In this document: piece after piece, positions 28,170-39,201 of the stretch
Numbering within the stretch: the first letter of the stretch is position 1
How the letters are laid out: every line of letters begins with the position of its first letter
Assembly (NCBI GenBank): GCA_002692965.1
Contig: NZNC01000004.1
Span: 62,001 to 126,000, forward strand
Length of the DNA: 64,000 bases
Direction of reading: 5' to 3'
Origin: Haliea sp.
GTDB taxonomy: Bacteria; Pseudomonadota; Gammaproteobacteria; Pseudomonadales; Halieaceae
Position numbers and translations under genes: made by a program
Notes under the pieces: model-generated
What the model was told of the DNA's origin: nothing
Seen by the model: the letters and a program-made list of their open reading frames with translations, nothing else
Database searches by the model: none

Positions 28170-29132
28170 ATGCAGCAAATCCGCGCCAGCGTTGCCGGGG
28201 AATTCGAACAGGTCAATCAGCTCATTATCGAGCAACTCCACTCCGACGTCCCCCTGGTAGAAAATATCGGTCACTACATCGTCGATGCCGGAGGCAAACG
28301 GCTGCGCCCACTGCTGGTGCTGCTCTGCGCGGCGGCACTGGGCGACTGCCGCCAGCGGCAGATCACCTTCGCGGCGGTGATCGAGTTCATCCATACGGCC
28401 ACCCTGCTCCACGACGATGTGGTCGACCTCTCCACCCTGCGCCGCGGCCGCCCCACCGCCAATGCCGCCTTCGGCAATGCCCCCAGCGTCCTGGTGGGCG
28501 ACTTTCTCTACACCCGCGCCTTCCAGCTGATGGTGGCCCTGGACAACCCGGACATCCTCCGCTACATGGCGGACACCACCAACACCATCGCCGAAGGGGA
28601 AGTCCTGCAACTTTCCCGCGCGGGCAATGCCGACACCGCCGAAGCCGATTACCTCGATATCATCACCCGCAAGACGGCAGTCCTGTTTGCGGCGGCCTGC
28701 CACGGCGCCGCCTGCCTGGGTGATACCAGCGCCGCGGTTCGGGAGCAGCTCACCAGTTACGGCCTCCACCTGGGGATTGCCTTTCAGCTGGTGGACGACG
28801 TGCTCGACTACGAAGGCAGCAGCGAGACCATGGGCAAGAATGTCGGCGATGACCTGGCGGAAGGCAAACCGACACTGCCCCTGATTCATGTATTGAACCA
28901 CGGCGAAGCACGGGAACAGGCCCTGGTTCGCGACGCCATCACCCGCAAGTCGGCGGATCAGCTGGCGGAGGTGGTGGCTGCCGTCCAGCGCACCGGCGCC
29001 CTGGACTATTGCCGCACACTCGCCGCGGCCCACCGCAACAAGGCCCTCGCCACACTGGACTGCCTGACCGAAGGCCCGGCGCGAAAAGCCCTGCAGGACC
29101 TCGCCCTCCTCTCTGTGGACCGCAATCACTAG
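28170..29132 (+). CDS. ispB: Octaprenyl (polyprenyl) diphosphate synthase
   Basis: Trans-prenyltransferase that makes the C40-type side chain of ubiquinone from FPP and IPP. 320 aa with both aspartate-rich motifs (LLHDDVVD and LVDDVLDYE), GGKRLRPLL for IPP binding and GKNVGDDLAEGKPTLPL. Start ATG 28170 (MQQIRASVAGEFEQV) aligns with Pseudomonas IspB; the upstream ATG 28140 lies within the -10 box of the promoter. Chain length (C40 versus C45) cannot be read reliably. Confidence 0.95.
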   Translation: MQQIRASVAGEFEQVNQLIIEQLHSDVPLVENIGHYIVDAGGKRLRPLLVLLCAAALGDCRQRQITFAAVIEFIHTATLLHDDVVDLSTLRRGRPTANAAFGNAPSVLVGDFLYTRAFQLMVALDNPDILRYMADTTNTIAEGEVLQLSRAGNADTAEADYLDIITRKTAVLFAAACHGAACLGDTSAAVREQLTSYGLHLGIAFQLVDDVLDYEGSSETMGKNVGDDLAEGKPTLPLIHVLNHGEAREQALVRDAITRKSADQLAEVVAAVQRTGALDYCRTLAAAHRNKALATLDCLTEGPARKALQDLALLSVDRNH

Positions 29133-29154
29133 CCGCATTGCCCGCGCACTGAAA

Positions 29155-29183
29155 TTGCCTCGGGACCAGAGGCTTTCTATACT
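29155..29183 (+). promoter_or_regulatory. Sigma-70 promoter for pgi
   Basis: TTGCCT (29155-29160), 17-bp spacer, TATACT (29178-29183), 26 bp before the pgi start. It shows that pgi has its own promoter after ispB and that the TTG at 29155 is not its start. Confidence 0.7.
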
Positions 29184-29208
29184 GGTTGCTCAATGGACGG
29201 AGCCCCCG

Positions 29209-30876
29209 ATGTCATCCCCCGCGCCCTTTGCCCGGCTTCCCGGCCACCCGGAACGACAATCTCACGCTCAACGCCTGAGCGGCACCTCGGTACCCGGCCT
29301 GTTTCAGGCCGATCCGCAGCGAGCCGATGATTTCTGCGCCGAAGCCCTGGGGCTGCGCCTGGATTACTCCCGGCAGTGGCTGGACCGGCCGGCGCGGGAG
29401 GCGCTGCTGGCACTGGCCCCGGCGGCCGACCTGCACGGAGCTGCCAGGGCCCTGCTGGAGGGGCAGCCCCTCAATATCACCGAGTTGCGCCCCGCTCTGC
29501 ACAGCCTGCTGCGAGCCCGCAGTGCACCGCGTGGCCTGGAGGCGGAGTTCGCCGAAGTCGCAGCCACACGGCTGCGCATGCAAGCCTGCTGCGAGCAGCT
29601 GCACAGCGGCAACTGGCTCGGCTTCAGCGGCAACGCGATTACCGATGTCATCAACCTGGGCATTGGCGGCTCAGACCTCGGCCCGAGACTGATTGTCGAA
29701 GCTCTCGGCAGCTACCGAGGCGCAGTCGACTGCCACCATGTCGCCAACGTCGACCCTGCGGACCTGCAGGACACCCTCCTGGAGCTCGACCCCGCCACGA
29801 CCCTGTTCATCGTTTGCTCCAAGTCCTTCCAGACCCGCGAAACCCTGACCAATGCGCAGGTTGCGCGCAACTGGCTGCTGACCGCAGGCGCCAGCGAGGA
29901 ACAGCTTCCCAGGCACTTCCTGGCCATCACCACCAACCTCGAGGCGGCGGAAGCCTTCGGGCTGCCGGCAGACAACTGCCTGCCGATCTGGGACTGGGTG
30001 GGCGGGCGCTACTCCGTGTGGTCGGCAATCGGGCTCAGCAGTGCCATCGCCATTGGCTGGGACGCCTTCAGCGAGCTGCTGGACGGTGCAGCCGCGATGG
30101 ACCAGCACTTCGCCGAAGCACCGGTGGCCAGCAACCTGCCCATGCTGCTCAGCCTGCTGGAAACCTGGTGCTGCCAGTACCTCGGCGCAGAAAACCATGC
30201 GGTATTACCTTACGACCACGGGCTGCGCCACCTGCCCGACTACCTGCAACAGCTGACCATGGAGAGCAATGGCAAGGGGGTCGACGCACAGGGCTGCCCC
30301 CTGTCCTGGGACAGCGCACCCGTGCTCTGGGGCGCCGCCGGCACCCTCGGGCAGCACTCTTTCCACCAGCTGCTGCACCAGGGTACCCGGCTATGCCCGG
30401 CGGATTTCATCCTGCCCCTGCGCACTCGCACCGGCATGCACGAGCAACACCGACTGCTGGTGGCCAACGGTATCGCCCAAAGCCGGGCCTTGATGGTGGG
30501 CCGCAGCGCGGAGGAGGCCCGCAGCGAACTGCTCCAGCGCGGACTGCAGAAGCAGCGCGCCGACGCACTGGCGCCGCACCTGGCCATGCCCGGCAGTCGC
30601 CCGCACAACGTCATCAGCTTCGACGCGGTCACCCCCTGGCGGCTGGGCGCGCTGCTGGCCCTCTACGAGCACCGTACTTTCTGCAGCGCACAGCTCTGGG
30701 GCATCAACGCGTTCGATCAGTGGGGCGTGGAACTGGGCAAGCAAATTGCCGACTCACTGCTGGAGGAGATGTCCGGCCCGACCGACCCGTATCAACCAGG
30801 GGCCGGCAGGGTGGACCTGGACCCCGCCAGCCGCGCCCTGCTGGAAGCCTGGCGCCGGGCGCAAACCCCCGGCTAG
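29209..30876 (+). CDS. pgi: Glucose-6-phosphate isomerase
   Basis: Interconverts glucose-6-phosphate and fructose-6-phosphate. Phosphosugar-binding motifs [12 protein letters not shown] and [30 protein letters not shown] is a PGI signature, and the second signature region is [17 protein letters not shown]. 555 aa (E. coli 549). ATG 29209 has GGACGGAG upstream; the longest frame starts at a TTG inside the promoter. Its end overlaps the convergent phosphomannomutase gene by 4 bp. It supplies F6P for the mannose branch encoded next door. Confidence 0.97.
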   Translation: MSSPAPFARLPGHPERQSHAQRLSGTSVPGLFQADPQRADDFCAEALGLRLDYSRQWLDRPAREALLALAPAADLHGAARALLEGQPLNITELRPALHSLLRARSAPRGLEAEFAEVAATRLRMQACCEQLHSGNWLGFSGNAITDVINLGIGGSDLGPRLIVEALGSYRGAVDCHHVANVDPADLQDTLLELDPATTLFIVCSKSFQTRETLTNAQVARNWLLTAGASEEQLPRHFLAITTNLEAAEAFGLPADNCLPIWDWVGGRYSVWSAIGLSSAIAIGWDAFSELLDGAAAMDQHFAEAPVASNLPMLLSLLETWCCQYLGAENHAVLPYDHGLRHLPDYLQQLTMESNGKGVDAQGCPLSWDSAPVLWGAAGTLGQHSFHQLLHQGTRLCPADFILPLRTRTGMHEQHRLLVANGIAQSRALMVGRSAEEARSELLQRGLQKQRADALAPHLAMPGSRPHNVISFDAVTPWRLGALLALYEHRTFCSAQLWGINAFDQWGVELGKQIADSLLEEMSGPTDPYQPGAGRVDLDPASRALLEAWRRAQTPG

Positions 30877-32231
30877 ACCGCCTCCACCAGCGCCAGCAAC
30901 TCGCGGGTGCGCCGCTGCATCAGGTCTGTATCGCCGCGACTCTCGACATTCAGCCGAACCACCGGTTCGGTATTCGACAGACGCAGATTGAAACGCCAGT
31001 CGGCAAAGGCCATCGAGAGCCCGTCGACAGATTCTTCCGCAAGCGCGTCCTCACGATAGTGCAAGGCCACCCGCTGCAGCACTGCGGCGGGATCCTCGAC
31101 ACTGCGGTTGATCTCGCCGCTGCAGGGAAATGCCGCCATGCGCTCCGCCACCAGACGGGAAAGGGCTTGCCCCCGCTTGCCCAGCAGCTCGGCCACCAGC
31201 AGCCAGGGAATCATGCCACTGTCGCAGTAGGCGAAATCCCGGAAATAGTGGTGGGCGCTCATTTCCCCACCGTAGACAGCATTCTCCGCGCGCATCCGCT
31301 CCTTGATAAAGGCGTGCCCGGTCTTGCTTTGCACTGCATGCCCGCCCAGGCGCTCGACCATGTCGACCGTATTCCAGGTCAGGCGCGGATCGTGGATGAT
31401 GGTTTCACCGGGGTGACGGGTCAGGAAGGCCTCCGCCAACAGGCCCACCAGATAATAGCCCTCGACAAAATTGCCGCTCTCATCAAAAAAGAAACAGCGA
31501 TCGAAATCGCCATCCCAGGCAATGCCGAGGTCGGCCCGGTGTTCGCGCACGGCGTCGCTGGTGGCCTGACGGTTCTCCGGCAGCAGCGGGTTGGGCACGC
31601 CGTTGGGGAAATGCCCGTCCGCCTCATGCTGCAGCTTGATAAACGTAAAGGGCAGGTGCGGCTCCAGCAGATCAATGACCCGCCCGGCACCGCCATTCCC
31701 GGCATTAACCACAATGCGCAGCGGCGGCAGCGATTCCACGTCCACGTAACCGAGCAGATGGTCCCGATAGGCCTCGCGGAGGTCCAGGGCCTGGTAATCA
31801 CCCCGGCGGCTTGCAGGGGTAAACTCGCCCGCTGCGGCGAGGTCGCGAATATCGAACAGGCCGCTGTCCCCGGAAATGGGGCGCGACTGTTCGCGCACGA
31901 ACTTCATGCCGTTGTAATCGGCGGGGTTGTGGCTGGCAGTCACCACAATGCCACCGTCCATCCCGGCGTGACTGGTAGCGAAGTAGATTTCCTCGGTGCC
32001 GCACAGGCCGATATCAAACACATCCACACCCTGGGCGCGAAGGCCCTCCACCAGCGCGCCCTTGATGGCTTCGCTGGTCAGGCGGATATCGTGCCCCACC
32101 ACCACGCGACGAGGCCGCAGCACCTCGGCAAAAGCCCGGCCGATATTACCGGCGATCGTCTCGTTCAGCTGATCGGGCACCCGTCCGCGAACGTCGTAGG
32201 CCTTGAAACACGTCAGTGGCGACATCGACAT
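30873..32231 (-). CDS. Phosphomannomutase (CpsG/ManB type)
   Basis: Converts mannose-6-phosphate to mannose-1-phosphate for GDP-mannose. Alpha-D-phosphohexomutase fold: phosphoserine loop TASHNP (Ser100), magnesium loop DGDFDR, sugar-specificity loop GEMSAHHYF and C-terminal phosphate loop [15 protein letters not shown]. 452 aa matches CpsG (456). Two ATGs, 32231 and 32225, are possible; both follow GAGGGG. The long frame to 32669 lies inside galU and is a shadow. It begins 5 bp after galU. AlgC-like dual phosphomannomutase/phosphoglucomutase activity is possible. Confidence 0.92.
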   Translation of the reverse strand: MSMSPLTCFKAYDVRGRVPDQLNETIAGNIGRAFAEVLRPRRVVVGHDIRLTSEAIKGALVEGLRAQGVDVFDIGLCGTEEIYFATSHAGMDGGIVVTASHNPADYNGMKFVREQSRPISGDSGLFDIRDLAAAGEFTPASRRGDYQALDLREAYRDHLLGYVDVESLPPLRIVVNAGNGGAGRVIDLLEPHLPFTFIKLQHEADGHFPNGVPNPLLPENRQATSDAVREHRADLGIAWDGDFDRCFFFDESGNFVEGYYLVGLLAEAFLTRHPGETIIHDPRLTWNTVDMVERLGGHAVQSKTGHAFIKERMRAENAVYGGEMSAHHYFRDFAYCDSGMIPWLLVAELLGKRGQALSRLVAERMAAFPCSGEINRSVEDPAAVLQRVALHYREDALAEESVDGLSMAFADWRFNLRLSNTEPVVRLNVESRGDTDLMQRRTRELLALVEAV

Positions 32232-32236
32232 GCCCC

Positions 32237-33064
32237 TCAATCGCGTCGATAGTGGTTTTCGTAGACGAAGTTGGTCGCCTCCACAAAGCCCGGCACACTC
32301 CCACAGTCGAAGCGGCGCCCCTGGAAGCGGTAGGCCATCACGCAGCCCTGCTGGGCCTGAGTTTGCAGTGCGTCGGTGAGCTGGACTTCGCCATTGGCAC
32401 CGGGCGGCGTCTCGCGCAGAATATCGAAGATGTCCGGGGTCAGGATATAGCGCCCGATGATCGCGAGGTTGGACGGCGCGTCCTTCGGGTCCGGCTTCTC
32501 CACCATCTTGTCCACCCGGTACAGGCCGTCCTTGAGACTCTCGCCGGCGATCACGCCATACTTGTTGACCTCCTCCGGCGGCACCTCCTGGATGGCGACG
32601 ATGGAACAGCGAAACTGGCGATACAGTTCGGCCATCTGGGCAAGCACCCCGGGGCCGTCGTTGAGGCACAGGTCATCGGAGAGCACCACACCGAAGGGGT
32701 CACTGCCGATCAGCGCCTCCCCTGTGAGAATGGCGTGGCCCAGCCCCTTCATTTCACGCTGCCGGACCATGGTAAAGATGCCCTTGTCGAGCACATTGCG
32801 GATGCTGTCCAGATAGACCTCCTTCCCGGTACCGGAGATCTGGTGCTCCAACTCGTAGCTGATGTCAAAGTGGTCCGCGATGGAACGCTTGCCGCGACCG
32901 GTCACCATGGCACAGGTGGTCATCCCCGCCTCAATGGCCTCCTCCACGCCGTACTGAACCAGTGGCTTGTTGACGATGGGCAGCATTTCCTTGGGCATGC
33001 TCTTGGTCGCGGGGAGAAACCGGGTGCCATAACCGGCAACGGGAAAGAGGCATTTATGAATCAT
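32237..33064 (-). CDS. galU: UTP-glucose-1-phosphate uridylyltransferase
   Basis: Makes UDP-glucose from UTP and glucose-1-phosphate. 275 aa. N-terminal nucleotide motif [20 protein letters not shown], substrate motif [19 protein letters not shown] and [17 protein letters not shown] lies upstream of ATG 33064. It sits 21 bp after manC and 5 bp before the phosphomannomutase, giving a manC-galU-cpsG operon for GDP-mannose and UDP-glucose supply to surface polysaccharides. Confidence 0.96.
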   Translation of the reverse strand: MIHKCLFPVAGYGTRFLPATKSMPKEMLPIVNKPLVQYGVEEAIEAGMTTCAMVTGRGKRSIADHFDISYELEHQISGTGKEVYLDSIRNVLDKGIFTMVRQREMKGLGHAILTGEALIGSDPFGVVLSDDLCLNDGPGVLAQMAELYRQFRCSIVAIQEVPPEEVNKYGVIAGESLKDGLYRVDKMVEKPDPKDAPSNLAIIGRYILTPDIFDILRETPPGANGEVQLTDALQTQAQQGCVMAYRFQGRRFDCGSVPGFVEATNFVYENHYRRD

Positions 33065-33085
33065 CGGGAAGGCTCCTGGCGGTTC

Positions 33086-34516
33086 TCAGGTGGTGGCGAG
33101 GTTGGCGGGCGCCTCGCGCCCATAGACATCTTCAAAGCGCACGATGTCGTCCTCCCCCAGGTAGCTGCCGGATTGCACCTCGATCAGCTCCAGGGGTATG
33201 CGACCCGGGTTGGCAAGGCGGTGCTTGCGGCCCAGGGGAATGTAAGTGGACTCGTCCTCCGCCAGCATGAACACACGGTCCTCGCAGGTCACCTCGGCGG
33301 TGCCGTGGACCACGATCCAGTGTTCGGCCCGGTGGTGATGCATCTGCAGGGACAGGGTCTGGCCGGGGTTGACGATAATTCGCTTGACCTGGAAGCGCTC
33401 GGCGCAGACCAGGGTCTCGTAGCTGCCCCAGGGCCGGTAGACCCGGGAGTGAAGAACGGCCTCTTGCCGGCCCGCGGCCTTCAATTGTGCCACGATGTGC
33501 TTGACGTCCTGGACCCGCTCGCGATCGGCCACCAGCACCGCGTCGGGGGTCTCGACCACCACCAGGTTGTCCACCCCGGTGGCCGCCACCAGGCGCGATT
33601 CACTGCGGAAATAGCTGTCCCGGCAGTTGTCCAGCAGCACGTCGCCCTGGGTGGCATTGCCGCTGTCGTCGCGCTCGGCCACCTCCCACAGGGAAGACCA
33701 GGCACCGACATCGCTCCAGCCGCAGTCCAGCGCCACCACCGCACCGTTGTCGGTGTGTTCCATTACCGCGTAGTCGATGCTGTCCGCGGGGCAGGACAGG
33801 AAGGCCTCGCTGTCCGGGCGAATGAAGTCCAGGTCCACCGCGGCCCCCGCCATGGCGGCGCGGCACTGTTCCACCATCTGCGGCTGCTCCCGGGCCAGTT
33901 CTTCCAGATAACTTGCCGCACGGAACAGGAACATCCCGGCGTTCCACAGGTAACTGCCGCTATCCAGGTAGGCCTGGGCGGTCTCCAGGTCCGGTTTTTC
34001 CACGAAGCTGTCCAGGGCAAAGCTGTCGTCGCCGAGACTCGCGCCGCAGCGCACGTAGCCGTAGCCGGTCTCGGGATGCGTGGGCACCACGCCGAAGGTC
34101 ACCAGCCGCCCTTCCCGCGCCAGGGGCAGCGCCACGCTGACCGCCCGGGTAAAGGCCGCCACGTCGCGGATCAGGTGGTCCGCCGGCAGCACCAGCAACA
34201 GCGCATCGGGGTCCCGGGCCAGCTCGCGCAGGGCCGCGAGGGCCACCGCCGGCGCCGTGTTGCGGCCCTGGGGCTCCAGCAGCAGCGCACCGGGCTTGAG
34301 GTCGACCTGGCGCAGTTGCTCTGCCACCATGAAACGGTGTTCCTCGTTGCACACCACCACCGGCGGGGCCGCCGTCAGGCCGTCGGTACGCGCCAGGGTT
34401 GCCTGTAACATGGAGAACTCACCCACCAGGGGCAGGAACTGCTTGGGGTGAAGCTCGCGGGAGACTGGCCAGAGTCGGCTGCCTACACCGCCGCACAACA
34501 ATACGGGCGTGAGCAT
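33086..34516 (-). CDS. manC: Mannose-1-phosphate guanylyltransferase / mannose-6-phosphate isomerase
   Basis: Bifunctional enzyme of the AlgA/CpsB type. N-terminal nucleotidyltransferase ([28 protein letters not shown]) makes GDP-mannose; C-terminal cupin ([21 protein letters not shown], residues about 380-470) is the type II mannose-6-phosphate isomerase. 476 aa (AlgA 481). I chose ATG 34516 with AAGGAAAG upstream instead of the longest frame at 34546. No alginate or exopolysaccharide polymerase genes are in the window. Confidence 0.94.
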   Translation of the reverse strand: MLTPVLLCGGVGSRLWPVSRELHPKQFLPLVGEFSMLQATLARTDGLTAAPPVVVCNEEHRFMVAEQLRQVDLKPGALLLEPQGRNTAPAVALAALRELARDPDALLLVLPADHLIRDVAAFTRAVSVALPLAREGRLVTFGVVPTHPETGYGYVRCGASLGDDSFALDSFVEKPDLETAQAYLDSGSYLWNAGMFLFRAASYLEELAREQPQMVEQCRAAMAGAAVDLDFIRPDSEAFLSCPADSIDYAVMEHTDNGAVVALDCGWSDVGAWSSLWEVAERDDSGNATQGDVLLDNCRDSYFRSESRLVAATGVDNLVVVETPDAVLVADRERVQDVKHIVAQLKAAGRQEAVLHSRVYRPWGSYETLVCAERFQVKRIIVNPGQTLSLQMHHHRAEHWIVVHGTAEVTCEDRVFMLAEDESTYIPLGRKHRLANPGRIPLELIEVQSGSYLGEDDIVRFEDVYGREAPANLATT

Positions 34517-34537
34517 GGCTTTCCTTGATCTGTCGGC

Positions 34538-34553
34538 CCGCGGCATGCCGCGG
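34538..34553. promoter_or_regulatory. 16-bp perfect palindrome in the manC/fabA intergenic region
   Basis: CCGCGGCATGCCGCGG is a perfect 16-nt palindrome 22 bp upstream of the manC start, in a position where an operator would act. It could also be a chance G+C-rich hairpin in the manC leader. Confidence 0.35.
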
Positions 34554-34632
34554 AATCGGATACGAGCGGTTTATGGTAGCCCAGCATCGCGTCCCGGGGC
34601 CAGCACGCGCGGGGCGGCGACTGCGGATCTGC

Positions 34633-34660
34633 TGGACTTGTGCCCCGCAGGGTTTAGAAT
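34633..34660 (+). promoter_or_regulatory. Probable promoter for fabA-fabB
   Basis: TGGACT (34633-34638), 16-bp spacer, TAGAAT (34655-34660), about 90 bp before the fabA start. I see no FadR-type operator near it. Confidence 0.45.
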
Positions 34661-34749
34661 GGGCACCCACGCAACGCGGCCGGCATGCCGGCCTCACTCA
34701 GGTACGCCCCAAGCCAGGGCTTCACATCCACGTCAGATCCGGACCCTCT

Positions 34750-35265
34750 ATGACAGCACAACACGCTTTCGCCAAGGAGGAGCTTGTCGCCTGCGGGCAC
34801 GGCGAACTTTTTGGCCCCGGTAACGCCCAGCTACCGACCAACAACATGCTGATGCTTGACCGTATCACCCACATCAGCTCCGAGGGCGGCCGCTACGGCA
34901 AGGGCGAGATGGTCGCGGAACTGGATATCCACCCGGACCTGTGGTTCTTTCAGTGCCACTTCCCGGGGGACCCGGTCATGCCCGGCTGCCTGGGCCTCGA
35001 CGCGATGTGGCAGCTGGTCGGGTTTTTCCTCGGCTGGCGCGGCAATCCCGGCAAGGGACGGGCCCTGGGTTCGGGAGAAGTCAAGTTCACCGGGCAGATT
35101 CTGCCCACCGCCAACAAGGTGACCTACAACATCCACATGAAACGGGTCATCGAACGCAAGTTGATCATGGGCATCGCCGACGGCGTCGTGTCCGTGGACG
35201 GTCGCGAGATCTATACCGCCAGCGACCTGCGTGTAGGCTTGTTCAAATCGACGGAGTCCTTCTAG
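34750..35265 (+). CDS. fabA: 3-hydroxydecanoyl-ACP dehydratase/isomerase
   Basis: Introduces the cis double bond of anaerobic-type unsaturated fatty acid synthesis. 171 aa; catalytic His70 ([20 protein letters not shown] region) and Asp84 match E. coli positions. ATG 34750 lacks a strong Shine-Dalgarno but is fixed by length and alignment of the N-terminus. It is followed 4 bp later by fabB, the standard unsaturated fatty acid pair. Confidence 0.97.
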   Translation: MTAQHAFAKEELVACGHGELFGPGNAQLPTNNMLMLDRITHISSEGGRYGKGEMVAELDIHPDLWFFQCHFPGDPVMPGCLGLDAMWQLVGFFLGWRGNPGKGRALGSGEVKFTGQILPTANKVTYNIHMKRVIERKLIMGIADGVVSVDGREIYTASDLRVGLFKSTESF

Positions 35266-35269
35266 TACC

Positions 35270-36496
35270 ATGAATAGACGCGTAGTCATCACAGGGCTGG
35301 GTATTGTTTCCTGCCTGGGCAACGACGCAGACAGCGTCGCCGATGCCCTGTACCAGGGGCGGTCCGGCATCGCGCTCCGACAGGAGCAGATCGATATGGG
35401 AATGCGCTCGCACATCGCCGGCGCACCGGATATCGATGTCAGCGAGCACATCGACCGCAAGCAGCTGCGTTTCATGGGCGATGCCGCGGCCTATGCCTAC
35501 ATCGCCATGCAGCAGGCGATCAAGGATGCCAACCTGACAGAGCGGGAAGTGTCCAATGTGCGCACCGGCATCATTGCCGGCTCCGGTGGAGCCTCCTCGG
35601 CCAGCCAGACCGAGGCCGCGGATATCCTGCGGGAGAAAGGCCTGCGGCGCGTCGGCCCCTACCGGGTGACCCAGACCATGGGCAGCACCGTGTCCGCCTG
35701 CCTGGCCACACCGTTCAAAATCAAGGGGGTCAACTACTCGATCTCCTCGGCCTGCTCGACCAGCGCACACTGCATCGGCAACGCCATGGAACAGATCCAG
35801 ATGGGCAAGCAGGATGTGGTCTTTGCCGGCGGCGGCGAAGAACTGCACTGGACACTGAGCAGCCTCTTCGACGCCATGGGCGCCCTGTCCACCAAGTACA
35901 ACGACGCGCCGGAGCAGGCCTCGCGGGCCTACGATGCGGACCGCGACGGCTTCGTCATTGCCGGCGGTGCGGGTATGCTGGTGCTCGAAGAACTGGAGCA
36001 CGCCCGCGCCCGGGGCGCGAAAATCTACGCCGAATTGGTGGGCTATGGCGCCACCTCCGACGGCCACGACATGGTAGCGCCCTCCGGCGAAGGCGCGGTG
36101 CGCTGCATGCAGCAGGCCCTGGCCACTGTCGAGGGCCCGATCGACTACATCAATGCCCACGGCACCAGCACGCCGGCGGGGGATATCCAGGAGCTGAAGG
36201 CGGTGCGTGAAGCCTATCAGGACCTCGGCTACATTCCGGTGATCAGCTCGACCAAATCGCTCTCCGGCCACTCCCTTGGGGCCGCCGGCGTGCAGGAGGC
36301 GATCTACTCGCTGTTGATGCAGCAACGCGGCTTCATCGCCGCCTCGGCCAACATCCAGAACCTCGACCCCGAGGCCGAGGGCCTGCCGATCGCTCGCGAG
36401 CGCCACGAGAACGTCGACCTGCAACGGGTGATGTCCAACAGCTTCGGTTTCGGCGGCACCAACGCCTCGCTGGTGTTCCAGAAGCTCAGCGACTGA
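35270..36496 (+). CDS. fabB: 3-oxoacyl-ACP synthase I
   Basis: Condensing enzyme that elongates the cis-3-decenoyl-ACP made by FabA. Cys-His-His triad: Cys162 (SSACSTSAH), His297 (NAHGTSTP), His334 ([12 protein letters not shown]). 408 aa. It begins 4 bp after the fabA stop. A strong bidirectional hairpin terminator follows its stop. Confidence 0.97.
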   Translation: MNRRVVITGLGIVSCLGNDADSVADALYQGRSGIALRQEQIDMGMRSHIAGAPDIDVSEHIDRKQLRFMGDAAAYAYIAMQQAIKDANLTEREVSNVRTGIIAGSGGASSASQTEAADILREKGLRRVGPYRVTQTMGSTVSACLATPFKIKGVNYSISSACSTSAHCIGNAMEQIQMGKQDVVFAGGGEELHWTLSSLFDAMGALSTKYNDAPEQASRAYDADRDGFVIAGGAGMLVLEELEHARARGAKIYAELVGYGATSDGHDMVAPSGEGAVRCMQQALATVEGPIDYINAHGTSTPAGDIQELKAVREAYQDLGYIPVISSTKSLSGHSLGAAGVQEAIYSLLMQQRGFIAASANIQNLDPEAEGLPIARERHENVDLQRVMSNSFGFGGTNASLVFQKLSD

Positions 36497-36506
36497 ATAC
36501 CGGGAC

Positions 36507-36545
36507 GGGCAGGCCGGAGAAAATCTGGCCTGCCCTTTCAGTTTT
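36507..36545. terminator. Intrinsic terminator between fabB and moeA
   Basis: GGGCAGGCC (36507-36515) pairs perfectly with GGCCTGCCC (36527-36535), followed on the plus strand by TTTCAGTTTT. It closes fabAB. Confidence 0.8.
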
Positions 36546-37749
36546 ACCCGAAAGGCGCCAGAAGCCGAACCTCCAACCAGTCTCCTTCCTCCACCGTGGC
36601 CTGTTCCGGCACCACGACCAGAGCATCGGCCTCGCTCACGACGCTGAGCACACCGGAACTCTGGTTGCCAACGGATACTGCCCACCACTCCCCGTCTCGA
36701 ATTTCGATACGCACGCGGCGGAAGTCGCGACGGATACCCGGTCGTTCGACACAGAAGGCTGCGCGCGCGTGGAGCGCCGGCAGAGGCCTGGGCTCCTCGC
36801 CCTGGCAGCGCTGCAGGAAAGGCCGGGCCAGCAGACAGAAGGTGACAAAACTGGAGGTGGGATTGCCCGGGAGCCCGATGAAGGGCTTGCCGCACACCCG
36901 ACCAAAGGCCAGGGGCTTGCCCGGCTTGATGGCCAGACGCCACAGCAGAAGCTCGCCGAGGGCCTCCACCTGGCTGCGGACGTGGTCCTCCTCGCCCACG
37001 GAAACGCCGCCCGAGGCCAGCACACAGTCCGCCTGCACTGCCGCATCTTCCAGGGCCGCCACCACCGCCGCGGGACTGTCGGGCACGATACCCGGGTCCC
37101 AGACCTGCATGCCCAGGGCCTCCAGCAGGCCAGCCAGCATGTATCGGTTGCTGTCGTAGATCTGCCCCGACCGCAAAGGGCCGCTACCGGGGGCAACCAG
37201 CTCACTCCCGGTACACAGAAGCGCGACACGCAGGGGACGATAGACGCTGGCCTGGTTCATCCCCAGGGAAGCCAGCAGCCCGAGGTCCGCGGCCCGCAGG
37301 CGCTGCCCGCGCCGCAGAACAACGGTACCCTCGACGATGTCCTGACCGCGCAGGCGAATATTCTCGCCCGGACACACGGCGCCAGTGACGACAATGGCGT
37401 CGTCGGCAGGCTGCGTGTTTTCCTGCATGACCACGGCATTCGCCCCCGGTGGCACCGGCGCCCCGGTGAAGATACGCGCCGCAGTGCCCGCCCGCAGCGG
37501 CTCCGGCCTACTGCCCGCGGGAATACGCTGACTTACGGGCAGCGGACCGGCACCGAGGTCTTCCACCCGCAGGGCGTAGCCGTCCATCGCGCTGTTGTCC
37601 TCCGGCGGGACCGCGAGGGCAGCGCATACATCCTCCGCGAGCACCCGGTGGCGAAGCGCCGGCAGCGGCAGGACCTCGACCCCGGGTGGCTCCGGTGCTG
37701 CCGCCAGCATGGCCGCGAGCGCATCATCCAGGGGCAGCAGCGGCTTCAT
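36544..37749 (-). CDS. moeA: Molybdopterin molybdenumtransferase
   Basis: Inserts molybdate into adenylylated molybdopterin. 401 aa with the MoeA landmarks [48 protein letters not shown] and the GLPGNPTSS active-site loop. The ATG at 37749 overlaps the moaB stop (ATGA); the upstream part of the longest frame is inside moaB. moaB-moeA supply the molybdenum cofactor to oxidoreductases that are not in this window. Confidence 0.96.
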   Translation of the reverse strand: MKPLLPLDDALAAMLAAAPEPPGVEVLPLPALRHRVLAEDVCAALAVPPEDNSAMDGYALRVEDLGAGPLPVSQRIPAGSRPEPLRAGTAARIFTGAPVPPGANAVVMQENTQPADDAIVVTGAVCPGENIRLRGQDIVEGTVVLRRGQRLRAADLGLLASLGMNQASVYRPLRVALLCTGSELVAPGSGPLRSGQIYDSNRYMLAGLLEALGMQVWDPGIVPDSPAAVVAALEDAAVQADCVLASGGVSVGEEDHVRSQVEALGELLLWRLAIKPGKPLAFGRVCGKPFIGLPGNPTSSFVTFCLLARPFLQRCQGEEPRPLPALHARAAFCVERPGIRRDFRRVRIEIRDGEWWAVSVGNQSSGVLSVVSEADALVVVPEQATVEEGDWLEVRLLAPFG

Positions 37750-38273
37750 TCGGCCGACTTTCGGGCTCGCAGCACCCCGACGAAGTTGCAGGGTCGGTGG
37801 TCGGCGTCCAGCTGCTCGCGAATGATGCCGTTCCACGCCGTGCGGCAGGCTCCGGTGGAGCCCGGCACGCAAAAAATGACCGTGTGGTTGGCCAGACCGG
37901 CGAGGGCGCGGGACTGGATGGTCGAGGAGCCGATTTCGGCCAGGGACAGCGCGCGAAAGACCTCGCCAAACCCATCGATTTGCTTGTCAAACAGGGGCAG
38001 CACAGCCTCCGGCGTGGAATCGCGACCGGAAAAGCCCGTGCCACCGGTTACCAGCACCGCATCGACTTCGGGGTCCGCGATCCACTGGGAGACAATCGCC
38101 CGAATACGGTAGATGTCATCGGCGACAATGGCCCGAGCCGAACAGCGATGTCCGGCCTCCACGACAGCGGTCTCCAGATAGTGACCGGAGGTGTCGGTAT
38201 CGACATTGCGGGTATCCGAGACGGTCAACACGGCAATCCCCAATACGGATGCGGCACTGGGCTGCTCAGACAT
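37746..38273 (-). CDS. moaB: Molybdenum cofactor biosynthesis protein B
   Basis: 175-aa MogA/MoaB-fold protein that adenylylates or otherwise binds molybdopterin. Motifs [31 protein letters not shown] and [18 protein letters not shown]. The start overlaps the end of the SDR-like gene by 8 bp and its stop overlaps moeA. The three genes form one minus-strand operon. Confidence 0.93.
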   Translation of the reverse strand: MSEQPSAASVLGIAVLTVSDTRNVDTDTSGHYLETAVVEAGHRCSARAIVADDIYRIRAIVSQWIADPEVDAVLVTGGTGFSGRDSTPEAVLPLFDKQIDGFGEVFRALSLAEIGSSTIQSRALAGLANHTVIFCVPGSTGACRTAWNGIIREQLDADHRPCNFVGVLRARKSAE

Positions 38274-39156
38274 GGTTGCTTACCTGTTTCTGTTGCTGTT
38301 GATGACGGAAGTAAAGGCGTACGGTGTCCGCCACAAAACCGCGCCAGGGCACCTGCTTGATGGCGAAGGTATCCCGCAGGCGCTGGCAGCGCAGGCTGCG
38401 ATTGCGCTCCAGCGCATCATCCTCGCAGACTTCCAGCTGAATGCTGCCGGGGGCGAAATCGGTAAACTGGGATACCGAAGCCAGCAGCACCTCGGCAAAC
38501 TCGTAGCAGGTGGTGACATCCGAGCTGCAGTAGTGGAAATTGCCGAAGGCATCAGCACCGGCACTCATCTGATCGATCACACCGGCAATCACCCGGGCCG
38601 CATCGCCGGCTTCCACCGGACACCCCCGTCGCGCTGTACCCAATTGCAGGGTACCGCCGCTGAGCAGTTGCTCAAGCATGTGCGTGAGCACATTGACGCC
38701 CTCGTGGGAAAATACCGGCCCCAGACGCAGGATAAAATGGCGCTCGCAGGTCGAGCGCACCACCTCTTCGGCCCGCGCGATCAGCTGAGCGACCGACTCG
38801 TCACTGTCGGGCGCATCGTCTTCCTGCCGGGAACGCTCACCCAGACCGCTGAAGACCCGGGCGCTGGACACCAGAAAATGACGGCCCGCGCTACGCTGAC
38901 AGGCCTTGGCAAGCCAGTGGGTACGTTCGACATCTTCGTCCGATACGATCTCACCGCTGTCCGCTGCCGCCTGTAGACGGGTATCCACCAGCACATCGGC
39001 ACGCGCCCGCCGCACGGCCTTCTTCGCCTGGCGCTCGCTCTTCCAGCGAGACGCCGCGAGGGAAATCAGCTCGACATCGTGCCGCCCCCAGCGACGCAGA
39101 TGATGCACCAACGCCAGTCCGAGGGAAGAGTCGGAACCGATCAACAGGACCCGCAA
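38266..39156 (-). CDS. RmlD-like SDR/sugar-nucleotide-binding protein, probably non-canonical
   Basis: 296-aa extended-SDR-type protein. The N-terminal nucleotide loop reads GSDSSLG where RmlD has GxxGxLG, so the middle glycine is lost. The SSARVFSG segment corresponds to the SSDYVFDG of RmlD, but the catalytic YxxxK is absent (the region reads DESVAQLIARAEEVV). It may therefore not be a dehydrogenase. The start is a TTG at 39156 preceded by GGGAGG. It is the first gene before moaB and follows ssb by 45 bp. Function unknown. Confidence 0.72.
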   Translation of the reverse strand: MRVLLIGSDSSLGLALVHHLRRWGRHDVELISLAASRWKSERQAKKAVRRARADVLVDTRLQAAADSGEIVSDEDVERTHWLAKACQRSAGRHFLVSSARVFSGLGERSRQEDDAPDSDESVAQLIARAEEVVRSTCERHFILRLGPVFSHEGVNVLTHMLEQLLSGGTLQLGTARRGCPVEAGDAARVIAGVIDQMSAGADAFGNFHYCSSDVTTCYEFAEVLLASVSQFTDFAPGSIQLEVCEDDALERNRSLRCQRLRDTFAIKQVPWRGFVADTVRLYFRHQQQQKQVSNHV

Positions 39157-39201
39157 GAGTCGCCTCCCGAAATTCTCACACCTGGCGAGATCACCACATT
39201 T

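Noticed and set aside
29376-32252. 958-aa plus-strand open frame
   Set aside because: It runs out of frame through pgi and antisense to the phosphomannomutase gene; both of those have catalytic motifs, this frame has none.
32232-34408. 730-aa plus-strand open frame opposite galU and manC
   Set aside because: Antisense shadow; the minus-strand genes have complete active-site motifs.
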